Assembly (NCBI RefSeq): GCF_028128615.1
Contig: NZ_AMDP01000021.1
Coordinates: 1 to 64,000, forward strand
Reading direction: 5' to 3'
DNA length: 64,000 bases
Source of the DNA: Enterococcus sp. 5H
Lineage (GTDB): Bacteria > Bacillota > Bacilli > Lactobacillales > Enterococcaceae
This document shows positions 9,623 to 17,975 of the stretch, in pieces; position 1 is the first letter of the stretch; each line of letters starts with the position of its first letter. The notes beneath the pieces were generated by a model that ran no database searches, was not told where the DNA came from, and saw only the letters and a list, made by a program, of their open reading frames with translations. The position numbers and the translations under genes were made by a program.

Positions 9623-10311
9623 TTGCGCCCCTCAAATTTGTAGCCTTGACCCCAAACAGTCGCAATTTCCCAATTTGTGTGATTAACTTCATCTAACTTT
9701 GCCCGCAAGCGTTTAATATGGGTATCAACTGTCCGAGCATCGCCAAAATAGTCAATTCCCCACAAACTATCTAATAAATTATCTCTAGAAAACACCTTTT
9801 CCCGATTTGATAGTAATAGCCAAAGTAATTCTAATTCTCTTTTGGTTAAACAGATTTCTTGTTCATCAATGGTTACTCTTTTCTCTTCCAAGTAAACAAT
9901 TAAATTATCATAAGTTAACCGAACTATTGTATGTTGGTTTTCTTCAGTTCGTTCAATTCGTCTTAAAATAGCTCGTATTCGAGCCATGACTTCGTTCGGA
10001 GAAAATGGTTTTACAATATAGTCATCGGCGCCAATATCTAACCCCATAATCCGATGATAATCTTCTCCTTTTGCAGTAACCATAATAATTGGAACATTGG
10101 ATATTTCCCTAATCATTTTACAAACACCAAAGCCGTCAAGTTTTGGCAGCATGACATCTAATAAAACGACTTCAATAGGTTGTTTAGAAAATAGTTCTAG
10201 TGCTGTTTCACCATCTGAAGCAATAAATGGATTCCAGCCTTCTTTTAGGGCATATTCTTTTAAAACCTCTGTAATTTGTAGGTGATCATCTACAATCAAA
10301 ATATTTTTCAT
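9619..10311 (-). CDS. OmpR-family response regulator
   Basis: A 230-residue regulator. The receiver domain has acidic residues Asp8/Asp9, phospho-acceptor Asp52 (VVLLDVMLPKLDG) and Lys102 in DDYIVKPFSPNE. The C-terminal winged helix matches Trans_reg_C (LTKRELELLWLL, GDARTVDTHIKRLRAKL). It is the first gene of a two-gene operon with the kinase. The divergent small gene at 10433 and a GACACA direct repeat between them suggest a local target promoter. Confidence 0.95.
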   Translation of the reverse strand: MKNILIVDDHLQITEVLKEYALKEGWNPFIASDGETALELFSKQPIEVVLLDVMLPKLDGFGVCKMIREISNVPIIMVTAKGEDYHRIMGLDIGADDYIVKPFSPNEVMARIRAILRRIERTEENQHTIVRLTYDNLIVYLEEKRVTIDEQEICLTKRELELLWLLLSNREKVFSRDNLLDSLWGIDYFGDARTVDTHIKRLRAKLDEVNHTNWEIATVWGQGYKFEGRK

Positions 10312-10373
10312 GGTATTTCCTCCCAGTTTCTGTCTTTATTATAATCAAGAATGATTAGAAAAGGGAAAGTTTT

Positions 10374-10393
10374 TTTGACACATATTCGACACA
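10374..10393 (+). promoter_or_regulatory. GACACA direct repeat (candidate response-regulator site) at a -35 region
   Basis: GACACA occurs at 10377-10382 and again at 10388-10393, an 11-base period (one helical turn) as expected for an OmpR-type dimer. The first copy overlaps a TTGACA -35-like element (10375-10380). It lies between the divergent regulator gene and the small secreted-protein gene. Binding by the adjacent regulator is inferred. Confidence 0.45.
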
Positions 10394-10432
10394 ATTGCTT
10401 GTTATGCTTAAATAAAATAAGGAGGGATAAAA

Positions 10433-10684
10433 ATGAATAAAAAAGTAATGAGTGGACTAATTGTAACGCTATTTGTGGGTATATTTGGATTGGTGATGTT
10501 TACTGAAGCAGTGGAGGACAACGTTGTTGGTCATAAGATGGGAAGACAGAGACTACATCATAATGAAATTGTAAGAGATAGATCAAGTAATCGAGAATTG
10601 AACAGGCGTAGAAATAGACAAATGAGCGGTAATAACAGTCATTTGGATAATAGAAGGCACGCTTGTAGAGACGATCAGTATTAA
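10433..10684 (+). CDS. Small secreted basic protein, unknown function
   Basis: An 83-residue protein with a good AAGGAGG ribosome site. Residues 1-26 form a signal peptide or single helix (LIVTLFVGIFGLVMFTEA). The remainder is hydrophilic and rich in Arg, His and Asn with one late Cys (HACRDDQY). No known domain is recognised. Its position, divergent from a two-component system and next to a putative regulator site, suggests it is induced by that system and acts outside the membrane. The His/Met content echoes the kinase sensor loop, so both might meet the same ligand (inference). Confidence 0.6.
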   Translation: MNKKVMSGLIVTLFVGIFGLVMFTEAVEDNVVGHKMGRQRLHHNEIVRDRSSNRELNRRRNRQMSGNNSHLDNRRHACRDDQY

Positions 10685-10704
10685 CTATGTAAAAAAATAA
10701 AAAA

Positions 10705-10731
10705 AATTCCCCCATCGCAGGATGGAGGGAA
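10705..10731 (-). terminator. Terminator-like hairpin, minus-strand polarity
   Basis: A 10-bp stem with one bulge (10707-10716 with 10721-10731). On the minus strand it is followed by a run of T (plus-strand A-tract 10691-10706), so it best serves transcription arriving from the NlpC/P60 gene. It also lies just after the plus-strand small gene. Confidence 0.6.
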
Positions 10732-10961
10732 CACAAATCAAATTACACACAAGACTAAAATAGCATACTTTCTCATAATTCTCAACGATTTGTACATATC
10801 CATAAAAAAATGAGAATAAATTTAGTGTTAAATCATCAGTGATTAAAACAAATTGTTTTTTTGTCACAGAATCAGTAAAATAATTTGTTTAAATGATGAA
10901 CAGTACAAGGCACAGTGTGGGGCTTGCTTCTTTTAAAAATTCTAAGAATTGAGGGCTTCGA

Positions 10962-11020
10962 CAATTTCCTAAAACCCGCACAATGCATTTTTATTGCATT
11001 GTGCGGGTTTTAGGAAATTG
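10962..11020. repeat. Perfect 26-bp inverted repeat
   Basis: Arms 10962-10987 and 10995-11020 are perfectly complementary around a 7-base loop. They sit 39 bases past the stop of the minus-strand NlpC/P60 gene. The inner GC-rich part with flanking A/T resembles a bidirectional terminator, but there is no long T run after either arm. Confidence 0.8.
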
Positions 11021-11058
11021 CTCAAGTCTAAACAACTTTTGTCATAACCTCATGAAAC

Positions 11059-11955
11059 TTATAATACTCGGACAGCAAAATCAGGAGAGTAAGACGCAAC
11101 AGTCGCAATTTGGACTACATCGCCAGGAACTGGTGCATGAATATATGAACCATCACCAGTTGAAATTCCAACATGATACGTTCCGCCATGACTACCCCAA
11201 AATACAAGATCACCAGCTTGAGCTTCTGCAACTGAAATGGTTGTTCCAGCTGATTCTTGGTTAATTGTTGTACGACCTACGGGATGCCCGATAGCTGCAA
11301 ATGCTACTTGAACTAATCCAGAACAGTCAAATGAGTCAGGACCTGCTGCGCCATAAACATATGGATTTCCTAAATGTGTTTTTGCAGCAGCCACAACAGC
11401 AGAACGTGTATCCATTTGTTTTGTTTGTTCAGATTTTTGTTGTTTTGCTTCTGCTATTTTTTCAGATAATTGCACTTCTTCTTGTTGAAGTGATTTTTGA
11501 TTTGTTGAAATTTCAGTTGTTTCTTCTAATAATGAACGATGTTGTTGCTTTAAATCCGTTAATTTTTCTTTTATATCAGTAATAGGATTACTTGATTGTT
11601 GACTATTTGAAAGAGTAACTGGTAAACCAGATAAAAGACTTTCTGTAGTGTTGATATTTTTTTCAGAACGTTCACTAACTTTTCCAACTAAATCGAACTT
11701 TTCTAATTGTTCAAGACTTTGTTGGGTATCTTGAATTTCTTTGTTTAAATCAGTTAATGTAATGGTATTTTCATTTTTTTGTTCTGAATATTTCTGTTTT
11801 GTATCTTTTAATTGGGAAAGTTTTTGAGTAGATTCTGTGATGATCTTCTCTTGAGTATCGGCAGAAGTTGCAAATACTTGATCGGCTAGTAATAAACTGG
11901 CAGATAATGTTAAACAGCTAATCAATAATTTTGAAATAAATATATGTTTCTTCAA
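11059..11955 (-). CDS. Secreted NlpC/P60 peptidoglycan hydrolase (SagA-like)
   Basis: A 298-residue exported cell-wall hydrolase. The signal peptide ends near VFA29. Residues 35-180 form Gln/Lys/Glu-rich coiled coil. The C-terminal NlpC/P60 domain (about 185-298) has catalytic Cys211 in DSFDCSGLVQ, His261 in TYHVGIS and His273 in YIHAPVPGD. This layout matches enterococcal SagA and the PcsB/CwlO-like endopeptidases that cut stem peptides during growth or separation. The start is a TTG at 11955 with AAGGAG just upstream. SagA-type genes are often under WalKR, but no clear WalR box was found. Confidence 0.9.
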   Translation of the reverse strand: MKKHIFISKLLISCLTLSASLLLADQVFATSADTQEKIITESTQKLSQLKDTKQKYSEQKNENTITLTDLNKEIQDTQQSLEQLEKFDLVGKVSERSEKNINTTESLLSGLPVTLSNSQQSSNPITDIKEKLTDLKQQHRSLLEETTEISTNQKSLQQEEVQLSEKIAEAKQQKSEQTKQMDTRSAVVAAAKTHLGNPYVYGAAGPDSFDCSGLVQVAFAAIGHPVGRTTINQESAGTTISVAEAQAGDLVFWGSHGGTYHVGISTGDGSYIHAPVPGDVVQIATVASYSPDFAVRVL

Positions 11956-12353
11956 AAAAACGCTCCTTAGAAGTTAAAATTTTGTTTATTTGATCTTTTT
12001 TTTATGATTTATATTTTTAAACCAATTAGTATTAAAACATGTTAGCTACGAAAAGTCTGTAAAAGTAAGGTTAAATGTTTATTTCCAGTTTTACAAAAAA
12101 CGATCTTTTATTTCATTTTTTCTGTTTTTTGTAATGTAAACGGTATTAGATTTCATTAGCAAATGTTTTTTGTTTTTTTAAGTCTTTTATTTTTTTCTAT
12201 TTGTAAATAAAAACATTTTTATGAAAAGTAGAAAATAAAAGTTTTGTTAATTCGACTTACTTTATAATTTTAAGTATAATAAAAAACGATTTTAGGTTAT
12301 GATAATATAGGAGTAGATTAATAAATATAATAAGTAGAAAGTGAGGCATTCGA
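11956..12353. other. AT-rich divergent intergenic region
   Basis: About 400 bases of very AT-rich DNA separate the divergent NlpC/P60 and 12354 genes. TATAAT-like strings (for example 12276-12281) could be -10 elements for the plus-strand gene. No RNA gene, operator or ORF with a ribosome site was recognised. Confidence 0.5.
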
Positions 12354-12644
12354 ATGGATAATCGAGTAGAGGTAATGACATTTTCGCAACTAAAAAAAAT
12401 TGTCGAAGAGTTAGCAGAAATTGAAGCGGTGAATGATGAAACAAAAGTTTTTATAGACACTGGCTGGGATAGCGTACAAGAAGTTGAACCTAATGCGTTT
12501 CATGTGGAAAAAGTAACTGAATTTAAAGTTCAGGATGAATTAACAAAAGAATTTTATTATGGTTTTACTTTAGAAGAAAAAGCTGAAAAAATGCAGGCAC
12601 AAGGTAAAGCAGAGACAGCTATTATTCTTCGAAATTTATATTAA
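12354..12644 (+). CDS. Small acidic protein, unknown function
   Basis: A 96-residue soluble acidic protein preceded by GTGAGG and an ATG at 12354. It has no signal peptide or transmembrane segment. The N-terminal third is predicted helical (FSQLKKIVEELAEIEAV), followed by TGWDSVQEVEPNAFHVEKV and a short charged C-terminus. I do not recognise a domain. Codon use resembles neighbouring core genes and the gene stands alone, about 120 bases before the TPR-like gene. Confidence 0.7.
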   Translation: MDNRVEVMTFSQLKKIVEELAEIEAVNDETKVFIDTGWDSVQEVEPNAFHVEKVTEFKVQDELTKEFYYGFTLEEKAEKMQAQGKAETAIILRNLY

Positions 12645-12769
12645 TCTAGCAGTTTTTAGTTCTTAGGTTTAAAGTAATATTGAATCCTTTTTGACGTATA
12701 CACACTAGTTCCCTTGATTGACTATAAAGAACAATAAGGGAAATAATCATTAGAAAGGCGGTGTTTCTT

Positions 12770-13738
12770 TTGACAAATAAAATTCCATTTCCAAAGAATT
12801 ATGAACGATTTATTGAATTGGCACAAGAAGAGCTGCAAAAAAATCAACTAACTAAGGCTGTAGAATTTTTTGAGCAAGCTTACGCAATTCAACAAAATTT
12901 TTCCTTAAACCATTTACTAGTCAGTACGTATTTAGAAATTGATGAAAATGAGCAAGCATTGTCTTTAGCTTCAGAAATGAAAGAGAGCTATTTTGCTTCC
13001 TTGGATTATTTAGAGCTTTATATTCAGCTATTAATTAAAAACCATCTGTTTATCCAAGCGCATAGCATTATTAACGAGCGGATTTTGTTGGAACGAAGTG
13101 GCGAATTGCGAAAACTAATTTCATTAAAGAAGAAAATTAGACACGTAGAATTAATGTATCGCCAATTTGAAGTTAGAAAAATTGTTGAATTAGAAGAAGA
13201 GCTAAGCCACTTGTGTGAACACAATTATTACGAGCAGTTAGCTATTGTTAAAAAGGCTGGACAATTACCGCAAGATGAATTTATGTCGGTGAGCAAAAAG
13301 ATTTTGCTGGATAATCAGGTGCACAATTTAGTGAGATCCTGGGTCTTAGAAGAATTGGCCAATTTACATGTAAAAGTAGAAATTGAGTTTTTATGGCGAG
13401 ATAATCAAATACATACAATAGTTCCAGCAGTAGTAGGGACTCCCGTAGATAGTGCAGCTTATCAAAGAATGTTACTGTTTTTGGAAAAGGAATTGATTAA
13501 TGATGATCCTATTTTATTGGTAGAAATTATAGAAGAAATACGTTTGCATTCTGCTGTCCTGTATCCTTTAGCGGATGAAATTATAGATAATCCTAAAATG
13601 TGGGCGATCAGCTATATTACTACCTATAATGAATCTTTTGCAAAAAAATACCATTTAGAAGAAAATGAGCCTGAACTGAAGAAGATTCAGAAACTTCAAA
13701 ATGAGATTCGTTCTGAATTAGAAATGATGTTTATATGA
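12770..13738 (+). CDS. TPR-like repeat protein, unknown function
   Basis: A 322-residue soluble, mostly helical protein. Residues 10-70 resemble a tetratricopeptide unit (FIELAQEELQKNQLTKAVEF then FEQAYAIQ), with further helical repeats later, suggesting a protein-protein scaffold. No catalytic motif is visible. The start is placed at TTG 12770 because AAAGGCGGTG (12753-12762) is well spaced for it; the in-frame GTG at 12761 overlaps the ribosome site. A terminator follows directly, so it is monocistronic. Confidence 0.75.
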   Translation: MTNKIPFPKNYERFIELAQEELQKNQLTKAVEFFEQAYAIQQNFSLNHLLVSTYLEIDENEQALSLASEMKESYFASLDYLELYIQLLIKNHLFIQAHSIINERILLERSGELRKLISLKKKIRHVELMYRQFEVRKIVELEEELSHLCEHNYYEQLAIVKKAGQLPQDEFMSVSKKILLDNQVHNLVRSWVLEELANLHVKVEIEFLWRDNQIHTIVPAVVGTPVDSAAYQRMLLFLEKELINDDPILLVEIIEEIRLHSAVLYPLADEIIDNPKMWAISYITTYNESFAKKYHLEENEPELKKIQKLQNEIRSELEMMFI

Positions 13739-13743
13739 GAGAA

Positions 13744-13780
13744 AGAGTAAGGGGAAATAAGCCCTTTACTCTTTTTTTGT
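13744..13780 (+). terminator. Terminator after the TPR-like gene
   Basis: A stem (13744-13753 with 13762-13772, one bulge) is followed by TTTTTTT. Confidence 0.85.
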
Positions 13781-13804
13781 AGAATGACACTATTGTTTTA
13801 GAAT

Positions 13805-14020
13805 TTATTTTTTAGCTGTACCTTTCATAAGTAGTAGTACTAGAAAAGAGAGTATAAAATATAAAAGAATGATTCCTTGGATAATAGTAATAATCAAAAA
13901 TAATAGTTGATAATCAATTTCATTTGAATAATCTAAGTACCGATAAAATATAATTTCTGTAGAAACTAAAAGAAGTGATAGGACTAATAAACGTGAATGA
14001 CGTGGGCTCAATACAATCAA
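13805..14020 (-). CDS. Small two-helix membrane protein, unknown
   Basis: A 71-residue protein with two hydrophobic segments (about residues 10-26 and 38-64) and a basic tail (MKGTAKK). The open frame begins with TTG at 14020, only 3 bases after GAGGGG. A second TTG at 14011 is about 12 bases away, so the exact start is uncertain. No family is recognised. It converges with the TPR-like gene. Confidence 0.5.
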   Translation of the reverse strand: MIVLSPRHSRLLVLSLLLVSTEIIFYRYLDYSNEIDYQLLFLIITIIQGIILLYFILSFLVLLLMKGTAKK

Positions 14021-14522
14021 CTACCCCTCAAATTCAGATTTTTTTCTAGAAGTATATAATAACATAAAAGTGCTTTTTTTAATTATCATTTTTTATGATG
14101 GAATCTAAGATATCTGAGAAAATATAGTAATTGACGAGATGATATAGAGGATTAGTTTATTTTGATGGTAAACTAATGATATATTTATCGTATGATATAG
14201 ATGATAAATAGAGAGTTATTTTAAATGGAATTAAATTATTGTTATTGCTTAATTGATAGGTTCTTTATCTAGTTTTTTATTTAACGTCGATTTAAAAATC
14301 GTTTTTTTATTTTTTCGTAATTATATTTAATAAAAACTATCTGTAATTACATTTTATTTAATTAAAGAAATTCAGCATGTAGGTTGATAAAAAATCTAAT
14401 AATATATTTTTACTGATTAAGAAAAGTTAAATAACATATATTTTCTATTAATTTCACTGGATGAGATGAAATATAACAGAAATTTTCGATATACTATTTT
14501 CAGAAAGAAGGAGGAGATTTAA
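14021..14522. other. AT-rich intergenic region with short palindromes
   Basis: About 500 bases without a credible gene. Two short inverted repeats are visible: ATTAGTTTA (14151-14159) with TAAACTAAT (14169-14177), and TTTATC (14184-14189) with GATAAA (14203-14208). They might be operators or weak RNA hairpins. No tRNA or riboswitch was recognised. Confidence 0.5.
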
Positions 14523-15086
14523 ATGTTTAAAAAATTACTTGTTCCAATTATTTTTCTAGGGATTTTGTCTGGATGCACTTCAACAGCTCAGTCATCTGAA
14601 GACAATAACGCTTCAAACGAACACTCACCCCCAGTTCAAGCTATCACACAAGAAGAAGTTGAAGAGGCACAAGATAGTTGGGCGCAAGGCTTGATTAGTA
14701 TTGGGGAGTCAGAAAATCCGGAGCAGCGAGCCTCGGAAGTAATTGATGAACTATATAATTATGACGAAGGTACAGTATTATTTAAACCGACAAAAGCTTC
14801 TGAAATTCCGTTTAGGGCAACAAAAGAAGAGGCACTTTCTTATTTTGTGGGCGGAGCGATCCAAGAAGATGACGGATTTGCTTTAGAACCTTGGACAAAA
14901 ATCAGGTTTGATAACCATAATTTTATTTTAAGGGATAATACTGCTTCAGTTGCGGGCGTTTACTATTTTACTTCTAAAGAAACTGAGGAAGAAACCAAAG
15001 TAGAGTATACATTTGGCTATACAAGGGCTGAGGACGGGAAATTAAAGATTGACATTCATCACTCTAGCTTACCATATGAAACCTAA
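14523..15086 (+). CDS. Lipoprotein, unknown function
   Basis: A 187-residue protein with a lipoprotein signal peptide: lipobox LSGC with lipidated Cys18, then a Ser/Asn/Glu-rich linker. The mature part is acidic with mixed alpha/beta character (YFVGGAIQEDD, VAGVYYFTSKE, YTFGYTRAEDGKLKIDIHHS). It would be anchored to the outer face of the membrane. AGAAGGAGGAG is a strong ribosome site. No enzyme motif is recognised; the beta-rich C-terminus recalls NTF2/DUF4878-like lipoproteins, but that is a guess. It is monocistronic with its own terminator. Confidence 0.75.
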   Translation: MFKKLLVPIIFLGILSGCTSTAQSSEDNNASNEHSPPVQAITQEEVEEAQDSWAQGLISIGESENPEQRASEVIDELYNYDEGTVLFKPTKASEIPFRATKEEALSYFVGGAIQEDDGFALEPWTKIRFDNHNFILRDNTASVAGVYYFTSKETEEETKVEYTFGYTRAEDGKLKIDIHHSSLPYET

Positions 15087-15106
15087 TAACTAGCAAAACA
15101 AGCGAT

Positions 15107-15138
15107 GCGCCGGTCCTAGTGGATCGGTGTTTTTTATA
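15107..15138 (+). terminator. Terminator after the lipoprotein gene
   Basis: A 10-bp stem including G-U pairs (15107-15116 with 15121-15130) is followed by TTTTTT. Confidence 0.8.
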
Positions 15139-15302
15139 TACAAAAAAAATCACTTAAAATAAGTGAGGCGGTAATATTTTAAGTAACAATAAGCTGTAAT
15201 CTATTCGGGAAAATAAATTTATCTTCAATATGAATTTATGCTATAATCGTCTATAGGCTGATATATCAACAATAATCACGATAAAAGCACAATGAAACGT
15301 AA

Positions 15303-15374
15303 CGCGCCCTGAGGGAATCGAACCCCCGTCTCAAGAACCGGAATCTTACGTGATATCCACTACACTAAGGGCGC
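15303..15374 (-). tRNA. tRNA-Arg (anticodon CCG)
   Basis: The minus strand folds as a cloverleaf: acceptor GCGCCCT/AGGGCGC, D arm with AGTGGATAT, anticodon stem TAAGA/TCTTG with loop TTCCGGT giving anticodon CCG (reads CGG), and a T arm with GGTTCGATTCC. CCA is not encoded. It is a single tRNA, close to and divergent from rpoN. Confidence 0.95.
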
Positions 15375-15433
15375 AAGCACGAATATTAGTTTAGCTGATA
15401 ATGACATAAAATACAAGGGGGAGGACAAAAAAA

Positions 15434-16756
15434 ATGAAATTTGAGCAACATTTATCTCAACAGCAAAAACAAGTTCAAAAACTGGCCATGACCCAACAAT
15501 TACAACAGTCAATTCAGATCCTTCAATACAATTCAGAAGAACTTTACGCATACATAGAAGCCAAATCGTTAGAAAACCCACTTATCGATATTCAAAGTGA
15601 AACAACCTACAGTGAATACCCAACAATGGGTAGCCAAACATATACAAATGATTCAAATAATTACTTGAACCAGATTCCAGATAATCATACGTCACTTTTT
15701 GAATACTTGATTGATCAGATTCATTTAAATTATCGAGATACATATCTACGAACATTAGTGCTATTCTTAGTAGAATATATTGATTTAAATGGCTACTTGA
15801 CGATTGATCTTGAGGAAGCTACGGAAAAAACTGGTGCAAAATCAATTCAAATGCTGGATGCGTTAATCTTGATTCAGCAATTAGATCCGGCTGGTGTTGG
15901 TGCAAGAGGTTTAAAAGAATGCTTACTTTTGCAAATTGAGCGGGATGATACAGCGCCAGACTTGGCATATATTGTGATTGAAGAGGAATTTGATCATTTA
16001 GCCAATCGCAAATGGACGTTGATTGCCAAAAAATTTGAGGTAGAACTTTCAGAAATTCAGGCGATTTTTGATTATATTCAAACTTTGTCACCAGCTCCAG
16101 GCAGTATTTTTGAGTCTACTACAGGGCTATATATCCGACCTGATTTAACATTACGTATAAAAGAAAATCAATTGATTGTTGTATCTAATAAAACAGGTAC
16201 TCCGAAGATTCAATTTCAACAAGCTTACTTTGAGCGGATGGAAGCCACGGATGATAAAGAAGTTCAAGCATACATTAAGGAAAAGAAAAATGAATTTGAG
16301 TGGTTGGAAAAAACGATTGTCCAGCGTGGAGATACTATTCTACGAGTTGGAACGGAAATTGTTCAACGTCAACAAGAGTTCTTTTTTAAAGATGATCGTC
16401 CACTAAAACCCATGACTTTAAGAGAAATTGCTGAAACGCTGGATATCCATGAATCCACAGTTAGTCGAGCCGTTAATGGTAAATATTTAGAAACAGAATT
16501 TGGCATTTTTGAACTGCGTTCGTTCTTTTCTTACGGACTTTCAAATGATAATACTGGAGAAGAAACTTCTACAGATAGTGTTAAAAAACAATTGAAAATG
16601 CTGGTTGATAATGAAAATAAAGCAAAACCGTTATCAGATCAAAAATTAGTGGATTTATTAAAAGAACAAAAGATTGAAATTTCCAGAAGGACGGTAACGA
16701 AATACCGAGAATCTTTAGGAATCCCAGCGTCATCTAAACGAAAGAGATATGATTAA
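15434..16756 (+). CDS. rpoN: RNA polymerase sigma-54 factor
   Basis: A 440-residue sigma-54 factor that directs RNA polymerase to -24/-12 promoters and needs an AAA+ activator. Region I is the Gln-rich N-terminus (QQLQQSIQILQYNSEELYAY) that contacts the activator. The core-binding and HTH region includes MTLREIAETLDIHESTVSRAVNGK. The C-terminal RpoN box is SRRTVTKYRESLGIP near residue 414. GGGGGAGGA precedes the ATG. In enterococci sigma-54 mainly serves PTS operons driven by LevR-type activators; no such operon is in this window. Confidence 0.97.
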   Translation: MKFEQHLSQQQKQVQKLAMTQQLQQSIQILQYNSEELYAYIEAKSLENPLIDIQSETTYSEYPTMGSQTYTNDSNNYLNQIPDNHTSLFEYLIDQIHLNYRDTYLRTLVLFLVEYIDLNGYLTIDLEEATEKTGAKSIQMLDALILIQQLDPAGVGARGLKECLLLQIERDDTAPDLAYIVIEEEFDHLANRKWTLIAKKFEVELSEIQAIFDYIQTLSPAPGSIFESTTGLYIRPDLTLRIKENQLIVVSNKTGTPKIQFQQAYFERMEATDDKEVQAYIKEKKNEFEWLEKTIVQRGDTILRVGTEIVQRQQEFFFKDDRPLKPMTLREIAETLDIHESTVSRAVNGKYLETEFGIFELRSFFSYGLSNDNTGEETSTDSVKKQLKMLVDNENKAKPLSDQKLVDLLKEQKIEISRRTVTKYRESLGIPASSKRKRYD

Positions 16757-16778
16757 AGAAAGTTGATAGAAAAGTAAT

Positions 16779-16920
16779 CAGCTCCAAGAAGTAAGATGAA
16801 ATCTACAAAAATTGCCAAGAATCATGATGAACTTATGAATGGCTGGTGATCGGGTCCTGCTTGGAACCTTTCAATTTTTTGTGAATTTCGATCTGTTTCT
16901 CGGAGCTGTTTTTGTTTCGC
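16779..16920. repeat. Long imperfect hairpin, intergenic repeat copy A (also terminator of rpoN)
   Basis: CAGCTCC (16779-16785) pairs with GGAGCTG (16902-16908). The arms continue inward as an imperfect stem (AAGAAGTAAGATGAAAT...ATTTCGATCTGTTTCT; ACAAAAATTG...CAATTTTTTGT). TTTTTGTTT follows. The arm sequences resemble those at 54756-54830, so both appear to be copies of one intergenic repeat family. Confidence 0.7.
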
Positions 16921-16960
16921 CGTGTATTCAGATTTAAAATGTCTGATAAAACCTTATAAA

Positions 16961-17467
16961 CTAAAGTTGCCAAATTAAATGTTCTGAAGGTAATCCTTCT
17001 TCAATTCCTTGCCAAACAGAAACAAAATTATTCTTATTTAGTAATTGTTTAGACGCACTATTTTTAGGATCGATGATTGCAAAAACAGTATGCTTTGATA
17101 ATAATTCTGAATTTTTAACTATCTGTAAGAGCTTCGAAGCAATTGCTGTTGCATATCCTTTTTGCCAATGGTCTGGTAAAAGCATGTAGCCAATTTCAAT
17201 TCTGTTTTTATCATCCCAAGAAAGTTTACCAAATCCAATATAGGTTTCATTATCAAAAATTTTATAGTAACCAGTTTGATCACTATGGCTGTTATTATAG
17301 GTAAGAATTTTTTTGAAATTATCCTCAGCTTCGGCTGAGGTTTCAGCGATTTCTGTAATGTAACGCATTACACGAATATCTGTTGTTAATATTGAATAAA
17401 GTTGAAAATCGTTATTATTATAAAATTCAAATGTCAGGTTGGAATGGGAAGTATTTATTTTTTTCAT
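16961..17467 (-). CDS. GNAT-family N-acetyltransferase (RimJ/RimL-like)
   Basis: A 168-residue acetyltransferase. Motif B/A appears as IGYMLLPDHWQKGYATAIAS, where QKGYAT is the acetyl-CoA pyrophosphate loop, followed by a RimJ/L-style end (NSASKQLLNKNNFVSVWQGI). It should transfer acetyl from acetyl-CoA to an amine, probably an N-terminus or small molecule. The substrate cannot be deduced. It starts at an ATG with an AAAGGTGAT ribosome site and converges with rpoN across the long hairpin. Confidence 0.88.
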   Translation of the reverse strand: MKKINTSHSNLTFEFYNNNDFQLYSILTTDIRVMRYITEIAETSAEAEDNFKKILTYNNSHSDQTGYYKIFDNETYIGFGKLSWDDKNRIEIGYMLLPDHWQKGYATAIASKLLQIVKNSELLSKHTVFAIIDPKNSASKQLLNKNNFVSVWQGIEEGLPSEHLIWQL

Positions 17468-17666
17468 TGATCAAATCACCTTTCTGCGTATTTATAATAG
17501 TTGGAGTAAAGTTTACTAGAGCTATAATTAATAGCTTGTTATTTTTAATCATTCCTAGACTGGTAAGAAATAAGTCTAAAAAACTAGACAGAGAATAGAA
17601 CTCTTAGTACTGACAATATAGTACTTTAATTTGAAGTTTGTTGCATCGTGTGCCTGATAGTTAAAT

Positions 17667-17711
17667 AAAAATACTGTACTCTCTTACAAATAAGAAGAAT
17701 ACAGTATTTTT
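17667..17711 (-). terminator. Terminator after tRNA-Thr
   Basis: A 12-bp stem (17667-17678 with 17700-17711). On the minus strand it follows the tRNA and ends in a T-rich tract. Confidence 0.75.
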
Positions 17712-17717
17712 ATATTA

Positions 17718-17790
17718 AGCCACCTGCCGGGCTTGAACCGGCGACCCCCACCTTACCATGGTGGTGCTCTACCAGCTGAGCTAAGGCGGC
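17718..17790 (-). tRNA. tRNA-Thr (anticodon GGT)
   Basis: Minus-strand cloverleaf: acceptor GCCGCCT/AGGTGGC, D stem GCTC/GAGC, anticodon stem CCACC/GGTGG with loop ATGGTAA giving GGT (reads ACC/ACU), and T arm CCGGTTCAAGCCCGG. CCA is not encoded. Confidence 0.95.
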
Positions 17791-17921
17791 AAAATAGATA
17801 TTATAGATTACAGATTACCTTAGAAAGTGATGTTTGTCAATCAAATTATCAGCGCTCTTTATCAATGAAACGAGTAAATAAATTTTGTTATATAATTCCT
17901 ATCAAAAAGTAGTTGTTGGTA

Positions 17922-17951
17922 TTGACATACGTCAAAAAGAATTGATAGACT
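17922..17951 (+). promoter_or_regulatory. Promoter of the zinc-ribbon gene
   Basis: TTGACA (17922-17927), an 18-base spacer and TAGACT (17946-17951), 25 bases before the start codon. Confidence 0.6.
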
Positions 17952-17975
17952 AGAACAAAAGGGGGAAGAAAAAAT

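Noticed and set aside
14130-14210. Palindromes 14151-14208 as an operator pair
   Set aside because: They are short, AT-rich and in a region of very biased base composition; similar repeats are expected by chance, so they are only mentioned in the region entry.
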